From contig PLZG01000023.1 in NCBI GenBank assembly GCA_003152075.1, positions 1 through 56,193 on the forward strand: DNA of 56,193 nt. The letters run 5' to 3'. The DNA is from a candidate division FCPU426 bacterium. GTDB lineage: Bacteria; Oederibacteriota; Muellerivitia; Muellerivitales; Muellerivitaceae. The translations under genes and the position numbers were made by a program. How positions within the stretch are numbered: the stretch's first letter is position 1; the number at the start of each line of letters is the position of its first letter. Positions 23,937 through 32,955 of this stretch are shown piece after piece. The notes under the pieces are model-generated. The model was not told where the DNA came from. It worked only from the letters and a program-made list of their open reading frames with translations, and made no database searches.

Positions 23937-25256
23937 ATGGCTGAGAAATCCATCATACAGATCGGCATGATCGGCTTCGGCAACGTGGGGCAGGGGGTTT
24001 ATCGCCTACTGGAAAAAAACCGCTCGCTCATCGAGGCCAAGGTCGGCGCCCAAATGCGCATCAAAAAGATCGTGGTGCGGGACCTAGCCAAACAGCGGGA
24101 GGTTTCCGTTCCCGAAGGCATGCTGACGACCAATTTCGACGATGTCGTCAGCGACCCCGAGATTGATGTCGTCCTTGAACTCATGGGCGGCTACGAACCT
24201 GCCCGTACTTACCTGTTGGACGCCATGCGCCGGGGAAAACAGATTGTCACGGCTAATAAGGCCGTGCTCTCGGTCCATTGGGACGAGATCATCCAGACCG
24301 CTCGCGACCACAAGGTGGACATTTATTTCGAGGCCGCTGTCTGCGGTGGGATCCCGGTCATCCAGGCCATCAACGACGGATTGGCCGCCAACAACATCAC
24401 CTCTATTTACGGTATCGTGAACGGCACGACCAATTTCATCCTTCAAAAGATGACCGAGGAAAAAAAGAGTTTCAAGGAAGCCCTCCAAATGGCCCAAAAG
24501 AAGGGCCTGGCCGAGGCTGACCCGACGCTGGACATTAACGGTATGGACGCGGCTCATAAGCTGGCCATTCTGGCCTCCCTGGCTTTTTCCAAAAGGGTCA
24601 AGGTGGAGGACATCTACGTGGAAGGGATTGACAGGATCACCGTTCAGGATATTGAGTTCGCCAAGGAAGAGTTCGGACGGGTGGTCAAGCTTTTCGCCAT
24701 CGCCGAAGTAGAAGGCGACGAATTGGAAGTGCGGGTCCATCCGACCTTGATCCCCGAGGACCATTTATTGGCAAAGGTCGACGGCGAGTACAACGGCGTG
24801 CTCGTTACCGGCGATTTCGTGGGAACTACTATGTATTACGGGCTTGGCGCGGGAAGTAAACCAACGGCCTCAGCGGTTATGAGTGACCTGATCTACGTCG
24901 GTCGGAGCGTGCATGATAACGTAGCGGGTGAAATTTCCAATTGTTGGTTCTTGAACGATAATCCCCAGATCAAGCGCTTGAAAAAGATGGGCGACATCAA
25001 GTCCCGTTATTACCTGAAATTCACCGTTTTAGACCAGGTGGGGGTGCTTTCGGCCATTTCCCGCATCTTGGGCGAAAATCAAATTTCTATCGCCTCGGTC
25101 ATTCAGAAAGAGCAAAAGAAGGGCGACAAGGTGCCGGTCGTGATTGTCACTTATGAGGCCTTGGAGAAAAACGTGCAGGAAGCCCTGAAAAAGATCAATG
25201 GCCTTCCTTTTGTCCAAGAGGAGACGCTCCTCATCCGCATGGACCGGGGAGAATAA
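23937..25256 (+). CDS. hom: Homoserine dehydrogenase with C-terminal ACT domain
   Basis: 439 residues from ATG 23937, preceded by GGGAGAAG; the upstream ATG at 23913 is less well placed. The Rossmann motif is IGMIGFGNVGQGVYRLLE. The catalytic region has LAEADPTLDINGMDAAHKLAILASLAF (the conserved Asp-Asn/Gly-x-D and Lys). The ACT domain near the C-terminus is KFTVLDQVGVLSAISRILGE, the usual site of threonine feedback. It reduces aspartate semialdehyde to homoserine. It heads hom-thrC-lysC-cimA-murI, with 1-14 bp gaps or overlaps. Confidence 0.96.
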   Translation: MAEKSIIQIGMIGFGNVGQGVYRLLEKNRSLIEAKVGAQMRIKKIVVRDLAKQREVSVPEGMLTTNFDDVVSDPEIDVVLELMGGYEPARTYLLDAMRRGKQIVTANKAVLSVHWDEIIQTARDHKVDIYFEAAVCGGIPVIQAINDGLAANNITSIYGIVNGTTNFILQKMTEEKKSFKEALQMAQKKGLAEADPTLDINGMDAAHKLAILASLAFSKRVKVEDIYVEGIDRITVQDIEFAKEEFGRVVKLFAIAEVEGDELEVRVHPTLIPEDHLLAKVDGEYNGVLVTGDFVGTTMYYGLGAGSKPTASAVMSDLIYVGRSVHDNVAGEISNCWFLNDNPQIKRLKKMGDIKSRYYLKFTVLDQVGVLSAISRILGENQISIASVIQKEQKKGDKVPVVIVTYEALEKNVQEALKKINGLPFVQEETLLIRMDRGE

Positions 25257-25257
25257 C

Positions 25258-26319
25258 ATGGCCTATTGGAAAGGTTTAATCGAGGAATACCGGCCTTATT
25301 TGCCCGTGACGGATAAAACCCCTGTTATCACCCTCAAAGAGGGTGATACTCCGCTTCTCTTCGGCCCTAGGATTTCAAAAAAACTGGGTAATGGTCTCAA
25401 ACTTTTTTTCAAATTCGAGGGTCTCAATCCCACCGGTTCCTTCAAAGACCGTGGAATGACGATGGCCATGTCGAAGGCCGTGGAAGCGGGCGCCAAGACC
25501 GTGGTTTGCGCTTCCACCGGAAACACCTCGGCCTCCGCTGCCGCTTACGCGGCCCATGCCGGCATTGCCTGCGCCGTCTTTCTGCCCCACGGGTCCATTG
25601 CCCTGGGCAAGCTTGCCCAGTCCATGATCTATGGGGCCAAAGTTTTAGCGGTTGAGGGAAATTTCGACCAGGCCTTAAAACTGACCCGGGAATTGGCGGA
25701 CAAATATCCTGTTACGATGGTGAATTCAAATAATCCCTTCCGTATCGAGGGTCAGAAGACCGCGGCTTTTGAAATCGTGGATACGATTGGGGACGCCCCC
25801 GAATATCACGCCATTCCCGTCGGGAATGCCGGCAATATAACCGCCTATTGGAAAGGCTACAAGGAATACAAGGAAAAGGGGATTTCCAAGAGTTTGCCGC
25901 GCATGTGCGGGTTCCAAGCCGCTGGAGCGGCCCCGATTGTCGAGAAAAGGGTGGTCGAAAATCCACAAACCATCGCGACAGCCATCAAGATCGGGAATCC
26001 TTTTTCTTGGAAAAAGGCGGAAGCGGCCCGTGACGAGTCAAAAGGCCTCATTGAGGCGGTGACCGACGAGGAAATTTTACTGGCTTACGAACTATTAGCA
26101 TCCCTCGAAGGCATCTTTTGTGAGCCAGCTTCGGCGGCTTCCTTAGCGGGGGTTATCAAAAAGAACCAGAAAGGTTATTTTACTGAGGGTGAACGAAGAG
26201 TCGTTTGTACCCTGACTGGCCACGGGTTAAAAGATCCGGACACGGCCATATTGAGGAGCTCGAAACCCACGGTTATCAAGCCGGACATGACCGAGATATT
26301 AAAGGCATTGAAACTTTAA
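25258..26319 (+). CDS. thrC: Threonine synthase (short form, no zinc ribbon)
   Basis: 353 residues from ATG 25258, one base after the hom stop, with GGGGAG as ribosome site. Fold-type II PLP enzyme: EGDTPLLFGPRISKKLG, the PLP-lysine segment NPTGSFKDRGMTMAMSKA, CASTGNTSASAAAYAAHAG and GNAGNITAYWKGYKEY for the phosphate cup. It converts O-phosphohomoserine to threonine. It resembles Bacillus-type ThrC (about 350 residues). A second, longer threonine-synthase-like gene under SAM control lies at 33172, so this operonic copy is the likelier housekeeping enzyme. Confidence 0.95.
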   Translation: MAYWKGLIEEYRPYLPVTDKTPVITLKEGDTPLLFGPRISKKLGNGLKLFFKFEGLNPTGSFKDRGMTMAMSKAVEAGAKTVVCASTGNTSASAAAYAAHAGIACAVFLPHGSIALGKLAQSMIYGAKVLAVEGNFDQALKLTRELADKYPVTMVNSNNPFRIEGQKTAAFEIVDTIGDAPEYHAIPVGNAGNITAYWKGYKEYKEKGISKSLPRMCGFQAAGAAPIVEKRVVENPQTIATAIKIGNPFSWKKAEAARDESKGLIEAVTDEEILLAYELLASLEGIFCEPASAASLAGVIKKNQKGYFTEGERRVVCTLTGHGLKDPDTAILRSSKPTVIKPDMTEILKALKL

Positions 26320-26333
26320 CCAGGATTATTGAA

Positions 26334-27557
26334 ATGGCACTGATTGTTCAAAAATTCGGCGGGTCATCGGTAGCGGACGCTTCCAAAATGATGGAAGTTG
26401 CCCGTCGTATCGCCAAAACACGTAAAAAAGGCCACCAAGTAGTTGTGGTCGTTTCCGCCCCGGGGGACACAACTGACGACCTCATTGCCATGGCCCACAA
26501 GATCACTGACAGTCCTGATGTCCGGGAGATGGATATGCTTTTGGCTACCGGCGAACAACAATCAATCGCCCTTTTAGCTCTGGCTATTCAAGCTGCCGGG
26601 TGCGACGCGGTATCTTTTACCGGCCCACAGGTGGGGATTGTCACGGATAACGTGCATACCAAGGCCCGAATCGTGAAAGTGGGGGATTCAACTATTCGCA
26701 AGGCCCTTTCCCAGGGAAAGGTGGTCGTGGTGGCGGGTTTCCAGGGAATGAATAAGGCTCGCGAGATCACAACTCTTGGTCGTGGGGGTAGCGACTTGAC
26801 GGCAGTAGCCATCGCTGCGGCTTTGAAGGCTGATGTTTGCGAATTTTATAAGGATGTGGATGGGGTTTTTACGGCCAATCCGGGGTTGGTTAAGGACGCC
26901 CGGAAGCTTTCCGCTGTCAGTTATGATGAAATGCTTGAAATGGCCAGCGCCGGGGCCCAGGTTTTGAACGCCCGGTCGGTGGAGTTCGCGAAAAACTTCG
27001 GCATCAAGATTCACGTCAGGCCGACATTTAATGAAAAAGAAGGGACGATCGTCATGCAGGAAACCAAAGCAATGGAAAAGGTAGTCATCAGCGGAGTGAC
27101 CTATCATAAAAACGAGGCGAAGATCACGGTACGGGGCGTGCCTGACCGGCCTGGGGTCGCTTCCATCCTCTTCTCCAAACTGGGGGCGGCTGGTGTGAAC
27201 GTGGACATGATCATCCAAAATATCGGTGAGAAGGGTCATTCGGACGTTTCTTTCACCGTGGACCGATCGGAATTCAAAAAGGCCATGAAGGTGGTCCAAG
27301 AAGCCGCGAAGGCCCTGCGGCCCGCTGGCGTGATTTCGGACGAGAACATCGCCAAAGTTTCCGTGGTCGGGGTCGGCATGCGTTCCCATTCGGGTGTGGC
27401 GGCCAAGATGTTCCAGGCGTTGGCGGAAGCGGGTGTGAATATTGAGATGATTTCCACCTCCGAAATCAAGATTTCAGTCGTGATCGACCAGAAGGATGTG
27501 GCTAAGGCGGTTTCGGCCATTCACAAAAAGTTCAAGTTGGGCAAAGGCGGAAAATAG
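26334..27557 (+). CDS. lysC: Aspartate kinase
   Basis: 407 residues from ATG 26334, 14 bp after thrC. It starts ALIVQKFGGSSVADASKMME, the KFGGSSV kinase motif. The substrate-binding segment is LGRGGSDLTAVAIAAAL, and the Bacillus LysC-type EFYKDVDGVFTANPGLVKDA follows. Two C-terminal ACT domains (about 265-400), including VPDRPGVASILFSKLGAAGV and VGVGMRSHSGVAAKMFQALA, imply allosteric control by lysine and/or threonine. It makes aspartyl phosphate, the first step of the Lys/Thr/Met/Ile pathway served by its operon. Confidence 0.97.
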   Translation: MALIVQKFGGSSVADASKMMEVARRIAKTRKKGHQVVVVVSAPGDTTDDLIAMAHKITDSPDVREMDMLLATGEQQSIALLALAIQAAGCDAVSFTGPQVGIVTDNVHTKARIVKVGDSTIRKALSQGKVVVVAGFQGMNKAREITTLGRGGSDLTAVAIAAALKADVCEFYKDVDGVFTANPGLVKDARKLSAVSYDEMLEMASAGAQVLNARSVEFAKNFGIKIHVRPTFNEKEGTIVMQETKAMEKVVISGVTYHKNEAKITVRGVPDRPGVASILFSKLGAAGVNVDMIIQNIGEKGHSDVSFTVDRSEFKKAMKVVQEAAKALRPAGVISDENIAKVSVVGVGMRSHSGVAAKMFQALAEAGVNIEMISTSEIKISVVIDQKDVAKAVSAIHKKFKLGKGGK

Positions 27558-27558
27558 G

Positions 27559-29151
27559 TTGGATAAGAAACTGGTTCTTTATGACGCATTATTGAGGGAA
27601 GGCCCCCAAACCCAGGGAATTAACCTGTCGGTGAAGGATAAGTTGCGTTTGGCAGAGGTCTTGGATTCTTTAGGAATCCACTATATCGAGGGCGGATGGC
27701 CAGGAGCAAATCCCAAGGATACGGCATTCTTTCAAGAAGTCCGGTCATTAAAGTTGAAGGCCAGGCTCGCGGCTTTTGGAATGACACGCCGTGTCAAGAA
27801 CAAGGCCCACGAAGACATCAATCTTCTAAATCTTCTCAAGGCCAAGACCCCGACAATCACTGTTGTGGGGAAGACCTGGGATTTTCATGTGACCAAGGCA
27901 CTAGGCATCACTCTGGAACAAAACCTGGAAATCATCCACGATTCGGTGAAGTTCCTCAAATCCAAAGTGGATGAGGTTTTTTATGACGCTGAGCACTTTT
28001 TCGATGGTTACGCCGCGAACCCTGAGTTCACTTTCAAATGCCTGGAAGCGGTTCTTCAAGCCGGGACTGATTGCCTGGTGCTGTGTGACACCAATGGCGG
28101 TTCACTGCCTGAGGATATCGAGGCGGTGGTAACCCAGGTGCGCCAACGGTTCCCGGAAGCGGTTTTGGGGATTCACTGCCATAACGATAGCGACATGGCG
28201 GTTGCCAACAGCCTGGCCGCAGTTGAGGCGGGTGCCGTCCAAATCCAAGGTTGCGTGAACGGTTACGGCGAAAGGATCGGAAACGTCAATTTAACTTCCC
28301 TCATTCCCACACTGATCTTTAAAAAGAAAGCCTCGTTTGTAAGACCGGTTAATTTGAAAAAACTCACGGAAGTTTCCAGGCAAGTGGATGAAATTCTGAA
28401 CGTTACTCCCAGGCCCAACGCGCCTTATGTTGGAAAGAGCGCCTTTACCCACAAGGGGGGGATGCACATTTCCGCTGTGCGAAAAGCCACCAGCTCCTAT
28501 GAGCATATTGACCCCGAAATGGTTGGCAACAGCCGGACGATTTTGGTGTCCGATCAATCGGGTCTTTCGTCGATCTTCCATAAGTCGGGAAAACAAAAAT
28601 TCAAGTTCAAGGATAAGGAAGCGGCGAAGGCCATTATCGAAAACGTCAAAAAGATGGAAAGCGAAGGCTACCAATTTGAGGGTGCGGAAGCTTCCTTCGA
28701 GCTCCTCCTCAAGAAGGCATTGGGACAGCACCGTAATTTTTTTGATTTGGTGAGCTTCCGTGTCATTGTTGAAAACCGCGGCGACGGGAAATTGGTGAGT
28801 GAAGCCACTATCAAGGTGAAGGTGAACGGCGTGCTGGAAAACACCGTGGGAGAGGGTGATGGGCCAATCAACGCCTTGGACCAGGCCCTGCGGAAGGCCT
28901 TAACTAAATTTTATCCCTCGTTGAAAGAAGTCCGCTTGACGGATTTCAAGGTTCGGGTACTAGACGCGAAGGAAGGAACGGCCGCCAAGGTGCGCGTCCT
29001 GATCGAGAGTCGTGATACCAAAGATACCTGGGGAACGGTTGGCGTCTCCGAGAACATCATCGAAGCCTCGTGGGAAGCTCTAGTGGATTCCATTGACTAT
29101 AAGCTGATGAAAGATAGCGGTAAAAAAAGCGCTAAACGAGCGGGCCGTTGA
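27559..29151 (+). CDS. cimA: (R)-citramalate synthase
   Basis: 530 residues from a TTG at 27559, two bases after lysC. The N-terminal TIM barrel shows YDALLREGPQTQGINLSV (the metal-binding R-D/E-G motif), IHYIEGGWPGANPKDTAFF, and HCHNDSDMAVANSLAAVEAGA with the conserved HCHND. The C-terminal LeuA-type regulatory domain starts near 400 (FRVIVENRGDGKLVSEATIK). The length and GGWPGANPKD sequence fit the long citramalate-synthase family better than leuA. It condenses pyruvate and acetyl-CoA for threonine-independent isoleucine synthesis, which makes sense beside threonine genes. It overlaps murI by four bases. Confidence 0.92.
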   Translation: MDKKLVLYDALLREGPQTQGINLSVKDKLRLAEVLDSLGIHYIEGGWPGANPKDTAFFQEVRSLKLKARLAAFGMTRRVKNKAHEDINLLNLLKAKTPTITVVGKTWDFHVTKALGITLEQNLEIIHDSVKFLKSKVDEVFYDAEHFFDGYAANPEFTFKCLEAVLQAGTDCLVLCDTNGGSLPEDIEAVVTQVRQRFPEAVLGIHCHNDSDMAVANSLAAVEAGAVQIQGCVNGYGERIGNVNLTSLIPTLIFKKKASFVRPVNLKKLTEVSRQVDEILNVTPRPNAPYVGKSAFTHKGGMHISAVRKATSSYEHIDPEMVGNSRTILVSDQSGLSSIFHKSGKQKFKFKDKEAAKAIIENVKKMESEGYQFEGAEASFELLLKKALGQHRNFFDLVSFRVIVENRGDGKLVSEATIKVKVNGVLENTVGEGDGPINALDQALRKALTKFYPSLKEVRLTDFKVRVLDAKEGTAAKVRVLIESRDTKDTWGTVGVSENIIEASWEALVDSIDYKLMKDSGKKSAKRAGR

Positions 29152-29951
29152 GGCACCGCCCCATTGGCATCTTCGACTCCGGCTTGGGTGGTTTGACGGT
29201 CGTAAAGGCCATCCAAAAGGAACTTCCCCGGGAAAAACTCGTCTATTTTGGGGACACCGCACGCATACCCTACGGTACCAAAAGCCCTGACACGATCATT
29301 CGTTACGCCCGCCAAATCATCCGATTCTTTCGCAAGGAACAAAATGTCAAGTGCGTCGTTGTGGCTTGTAATACCTCTTCCGCATGGGCCTTAGAGAAGG
29401 TTCGGGGGGAATTCCCTATTCCGATTTTGGGTGTGATTGAACCGGGCGCCTATGCCGCGGTGGAAGCTACCCGGAATGGCCGCATTGGGGTCATTGGGAC
29501 CGAGGGGACAATCGCCTCATGCGCTTACGTTAAGGCCATCCGTCATTTGATGCCCAAGGCCAAGGTCTTTTCAAAGGCCTGTCCTTTATTCGTTCCACTC
29601 GTAGAGGAGGGGAAAACATCCGGCCCCGTGACGGAAGCCGTGGTTCGGGAATACCTGAAACCCCTCACCAAGGCGAAGATTGACACTTTAGTCCTGGGAT
29701 GCACCCATTACCCCCTGCTCAAGCGGACCATTTCCAAGGTCGCGGGCAAAAGGGTCAGGATCGTGGACTCGGCGGAGGAGACGGCTCGTAATCTCCATCG
29801 GAACTTGGACATCCACGGCATCGAACTTTCCGGCCACGGGGGGGGGAAGTATTATGTCAGCGACCTTTCGAGAAAATTCAAAGAACAGGCCCAAAGATTT
29901 TTAGGAAAGCATATTCCGAAGGTTGAGAAAATCTTTATTGAGAAGTACTGA
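29148..29951 (+). CDS. murI: Glutamate racemase
   Basis: 267 residues from a TTG overlapping the cimA stop (TTGA). Motifs: IGIFDSGLGGLTVVKAI, VYFGDTARIPYGTKSP, VVACNTSSAWAL with catalytic Cys near 74, and LVLGCTHYPLLKRTI with catalytic Cys near 185. It makes D-glutamate for peptidoglycan in the cytoplasm. It is the last gene of the aspartate-family operon; a promoter for the next gene begins 12 bp after its stop. Confidence 0.96.
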   Translation: MRHRPIGIFDSGLGGLTVVKAIQKELPREKLVYFGDTARIPYGTKSPDTIIRYARQIIRFFRKEQNVKCVVVACNTSSAWALEKVRGEFPIPILGVIEPGAYAAVEATRNGRIGVIGTEGTIASCAYVKAIRHLMPKAKVFSKACPLFVPLVEEGKTSGPVTEAVVREYLKPLTKAKIDTLVLGCTHYPLLKRTISKVAGKRVRIVDSAEETARNLHRNLDIHGIELSGHGGGKYYVSDLSRKFKEQAQRFLGKHIPKVEKIFIEKY

Positions 29952-29962
29952 CGCCCCTGTTA

Positions 29963-29990
29963 TTGACATTAATCCGCTAAACTCTACAAT
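29963..29990 (+). promoter_or_regulatory. Promoter for the beta-barrel gene after murI
   Basis: TTGACA (29963-29968), 16-bp spacer, TACAAT (29985-29990): the best sigma-70-type match in this region. Expected start near 29997, only a few bases before a CGGAGG ribosome site at 30001-30006. Confidence 0.65.
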
Positions 29991-30012
29991 TAAAGAAAAC
30001 CGGAGGCTTCCC

Positions 30013-30735
30013 GTTAAACTTTCCAAACTATTCATTATGCTTTTATTAGTTTTTGCCGTTCCACTGGTTTGGGCCAAGGGTGACGTGGTCGCTGGTCCCA
30101 CCAACTATGAAATGGTGGAAGCTCCAACCGCCTATACCTTGGCGCATGGGGGCTATGATTTTGTCACCAAATTGTACGAGAACGGTGGGTTGTTTCTCAG
30201 GGCCAACGTGGGTTTTCAGGATTTTTTCATGTTTGGTTTCTCGGGTAACGCCACCAATGTTATCGGACAGGGTACTATCCAGATTCAAACTCCCCGACTC
30301 TTCCTCAAATTTAAAGTGCTTGATCAGAAGACCGCCCCGATGGCTTTGGCGGTGGCATGGGACGACCGGGGTTACGGAACAGAAGTGGCTGGGCGATTTA
30401 CTCCTGGACTCCAAAAGGGTTTTTATTCCGTGATCAGCCGTGAGTTTCCGGAGCTCGGGTTTCTTCAACTCCATGGCGGGTTCAACGCGGTGAAATTTGA
30501 TAATTTCAACGCCAGCCAGGACCTGGGAGCCTTTTTGGGTACCTCATTCGCCGTCGCGCCACCCCTCGCCTTTAATTTTGAGTTAGATAAACTTTTTACC
30601 AATTATTGGCAATTCAACGCTAACGTTGTATTTAACGTGGACAACCCCTTAAGGGTGGGCTTTGATTTCCGGGATATCAACAACGGTGTAGCCTTTTCCC
30701 GGATAGTTCGAGTTCAATATGTGGGCTTCTTTTAA
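30013..30735 (+). CDS. Outer-membrane protein, hypothetical; possible GTT start
   Basis: About 240 residues. The signal peptide (KLSKLFIMLLLVFAVPLVWA) is complete only if translation starts at the GTT codon at 30013. That codon lies six bases after a strong CGGAGG and directly follows a good promoter. The first canonical in-frame start downstream is ATG 30037, inside the hydrophobic core. Upstream in-frame starts lie before the promoter. The mature chain has beta-strand patterns (GLFLRANVGFQDFFMFGFSG, FNANVVFNVDNPLRVGFDF) and ends YVGFF with a terminal Phe, as in barrel proteins. Some YjbH/DUF-type barrels look similar; no firm family. Confidence 0.7.
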   Translation, partial: VKLSKLFIMLLLVFAVPLVWAKGDVVAGPTNYEMVEAPTAYTLAHGGYDFVTKLYENGGLFLRANVGFQDFFMFGFSGNATNVIGQGTIQIQTPRLFLKFKVLDQKTAPMALAVAWDDRGYGTEVAGRFTPGLQKGFYSVISREFPELGFLQLHGGFNAVKFDNFNASQDLGAFLGTSFAVAPPLAFNFELDKLFTNYWQFNANVVFNVDNPLRVGFDFRDINNGVAFSRIVRVQYVGFF

Positions 30736-30800
30736 GTCCGGCTGATAGTGGGAAGATATCATTCGATCGAAATTAATATGTCCCGAAAAGCAGGTGCCTT

Positions 30801-31322
30801 TTGAAGAAAATAATTTTTTTCCTACTTGTCATGGGATTCCTAGTGGGCTGCGGATCGAGTGACAATGGCGTTGAATTAATTTCGCCGGGAAGTCGAACCT
30901 CCGCCGCGGAAATTCAAGCGGACTTTTTGAATTATTCAGGAACCGCCCCGATTTTGGGCCAATTAAAGGGAAAAGTGGTCGTCCTGGATTTTTGGGCCAC
31001 TTGGTGCGGCCCCTGCCGAATGGAACTGCCGTCGCTAGTGAAACTGTATAACACCTACCACTCCAGAGGGCTTGAAATCCTGGGTCTCTCAGTGGAACTT
31101 AACGACAGCAAACCTAAGGATTTCTTTCGCCAGTTCATGGGCAACTATGGGATTAATTACCCAGTCGGTTTGGCGAGCATCGATACCTTGAAAAACTACG
31201 GGATTAATCCCATCCCCTCCACATTTTTTATTGATAAAAGTGGAAAGGTTGCTCTCTCCTTCGTAGGAGTCCATCCGGAAGAGCAATTTACTAGTGCCGT
31301 CGAGAAACTCCTAGCTGAATGA
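30801..31322 (+). CDS. TlpA/ResA-like thioredoxin lipoprotein
   Basis: 173 residues from TTG 30801. The signal peptide ends in lipobox FLVGC, followed by a thioredoxin fold: VVLDFWATWCGPCRMELPSL with WCGPC near residues 69-73, and the cis-Pro region YGINPIPSTFFIDKSGKVAL. It is a periplasmic membrane-tethered disulfide reductase, as in cytochrome c maturation or protection from oxidation; no cytochrome genes are nearby. A weak ribosome site precedes the TTG. Confidence 0.9.
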   Translation: MKKIIFFLLVMGFLVGCGSSDNGVELISPGSRTSAAEIQADFLNYSGTAPILGQLKGKVVVLDFWATWCGPCRMELPSLVKLYNTYHSRGLEILGLSVELNDSKPKDFFRQFMGNYGINYPVGLASIDTLKNYGINPIPSTFFIDKSGKVALSFVGVHPEEQFTSAVEKLLAE

Positions 31323-31391
31323 GATTATCTTACATGTGCTTTTAGTTGTTAACTATGGGCCGACCGCTTCGGGGCTGGTGTTGGGCAAGCC

Positions 31392-31419
31392 TTGCTTGAG
31401 GGGTGAAAAGGGGTATAAT
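31392..31419 (+). promoter_or_regulatory. Putative promoter of the 144-residue hypothetical gene
   Basis: TTGCTT (31392-31397), 16-bp spacer, TATAAT (31414-31419), about 28 bp before the ATG at 31447, which has GGGGG as ribosome site. Confidence 0.55.
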
Positions 31420-31446
31420 TCCTAAAAGGCTTGATCGGGGGGAACC

Positions 31447-31881
31447 ATGGGACTTTCACAGGACTCCGATGTTCGGGAAAGCTTTTTGGAGCTTTACCGG
31501 GAACTTTTTTCGCATGTTTCTTACTTGGAAGTCTTAATCGAACGGCTTGTTCACGGCCAACATATCGACCGAGCGATGCTTGAGAACCATCTGGGCCAAA
31601 TGATCGCCTCCATTTCGATCAATCAAAAGAAATATTCCCGTCCCAAGACCTTTAAAAGGGTTCGAAGGGACCATCCGGATTATTTCCGAAACGAGATGTT
31701 GAGGGTTTCCAAGGTCATCAAGGGACAATTGTCCGTGCTTTTGAAAACATCCTTTTTGGTGGAAAGTCGAGAGGTGGAAGAGGACTATCTTCAAACCTTA
31801 AGCGATGTCACTGATAATATCGCAGGCGCCTTCCAACATGTTGTCCGGTCCAATGTTCTGATGCCAGTCATGCTAAATTAA
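31447..31881 (+). CDS. Hypothetical helical cytoplasmic protein
   Basis: A 144-residue protein with no signal or membrane segment. It appears all-helical, with heptad-like hydrophobic spacing (FLELYRELFSHVSYLEVLIE; LRVSKVIKGQLSVLLKTSFL). No motif recognised. It has its own promoter and precedes the Fur-family regulator by 52 bp, so the two may be co-transcribed. Function unknown. Confidence 0.6.
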   Translation: MGLSQDSDVRESFLELYRELFSHVSYLEVLIERLVHGQHIDRAMLENHLGQMIASISINQKKYSRPKTFKRVRRDHPDYFRNEMLRVSKVIKGQLSVLLKTSFLVESREVEEDYLQTLSDVTDNIAGAFQHVVRSNVLMPVMLN

Positions 31882-31933
31882 TTCCTGTTTAAACCATTGA
31901 AAAAACCCTTATGTTGGCGAAGGATATTCCGTT

Positions 31934-32392
31934 ATGAAAATTTTGACCAAGGATAAGGGCCGGGAATACGAGGTCTTCAGCCACTATTTGAAGGAAAAGG
32001 ACCTGAAGTTGACTGCCCAACGTGAGCTTATTTTGCGGACCTTCTTGAGCCACCGGGGCCATATTTCCGCCGAGGAACTTTACCAAAGGGCAAAGGAAAA
32101 GCTGGCGCACGTTGGTTTCGCTACTGTTTATCGGACTCTCAAGCATATGACCCAATGTGGGCTGGCCAGGGAGTTGGATTTTGGGAATGGCAGGATCCAA
32201 TATGAACCCGATTTCAACCGCGAGCATCACGACCATATGATCTGCACCAAGTGTGACACCTACATCGAGTTTTTGAACCCGCAGATCGAGGAACTGCAGG
32301 AGCAAGTCAGCCGGAAACATGGTTTTAAGATCACTTTCCACCGGATGCAGCTTTACGGGCTGTGCCAAAAGTGCCAGAAGAGCGGCAAATAA
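31934..32392 (+). CDS. fur: Fur family transcriptional regulator
   Basis: A 152-residue protein. The winged-helix N-terminus is LTAQRELILRTFLSHRGHIS then GFATVYRTLKHMTQCGLARE, the Fur recognition helix. The metal site is HHDHMICTKCDTYIEF, and a second CxxC at the C-terminus (GLCQKCQKSG) gives the structural Cys4 zinc site. It senses iron, zinc, manganese or peroxide; the subtype cannot be decided by eye. The upstream site is AAGGA. It is followed 24 bp later by greA. Confidence 0.92.
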   Translation: MKILTKDKGREYEVFSHYLKEKDLKLTAQRELILRTFLSHRGHISAEELYQRAKEKLAHVGFATVYRTLKHMTQCGLARELDFGNGRIQYEPDFNREHHDHMICTKCDTYIEFLNPQIEELQEQVSRKHGFKITFHRMQLYGLCQKCQKSGK

Positions 32393-32416
32393 CCAAGTCC
32401 ATTTCAGGAGAATAAC

Positions 32417-32899
32417 ATGGCAGATTTTTTAGTTTCCCGGGCTACCCGAGACAAGCTCCAGGAAGAACTAGATAAATTGAAAATTGTCCGGCGTCCGCTG
32501 ATAGCTAAGGCTCTAGAAGAGGCTCGGGCGCACGGAGACCTGAAGGAAAACGCCGAATATGACGCCGCGAAACAGGAGCAGGGCTTGCTCGAAGCCCGGA
32601 TTCGGGAATTGGGGGACAAACTCTCCCGGGCCCGCATTTTGGAAGACGAAAATATCACGGGCGAACATGTTTCGATCGGTTGTATCGTTACGGTTAAAGA
32701 TTTAAAAACCAAGCAGGAAGAGATTTACCGTATCGTGGGCGAGGAGGAGGCGAACTTCGCCGAAAATAAAATCTCCCTGCGTACACCTATTGCCATGGGC
32801 ATGATCGGGAAGAAAGTCGGCGAGAAGGTGAATATCCAGGTTCCGGCGGGACTCTTACAATATCAGATATTGAAAATCGAGGTGGCGACGGGAGCCTGA
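32417..32899 (+). CDS. greA: Transcription elongation factor GreA
   Basis: 160 residues, the standard length. The N-terminal coiled coil carries the catalytic acidic tip in AHGDLKENAEYDAAKQEQG, and the C-terminal FKBP-like domain has ISLRTPIAMGMIGKKVGEKV. It rescues backtracked RNA polymerase by stimulating transcript cleavage. A good AGGAG precedes the ATG. Confidence 0.97.
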   Translation: MADFLVSRATRDKLQEELDKLKIVRRPLIAKALEEARAHGDLKENAEYDAAKQEQGLLEARIRELGDKLSRARILEDENITGEHVSIGCIVTVKDLKTKQEEIYRIVGEEEANFAENKISLRTPIAMGMIGKKVGEKVNIQVPAGLLQYQILKIEVATGA

Positions 32900-32909
32900 G
32901 GCCCTTCTA

Positions 32910-32938
32910 TTGACAGCCGTGGGGACTCTGAGTAAACT
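32910..32938 (+). promoter_or_regulatory. Promoter of the SAM-riboswitch operon
   Basis: TTGACA (32910-32915), 17-bp spacer, TAAACT (32933-32938). The expected start near 32945 is about ten bases before the riboswitch P1 stem. Confidence 0.65.
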
Positions 32939-32955
32939 CAGCTTACAATTTAACG

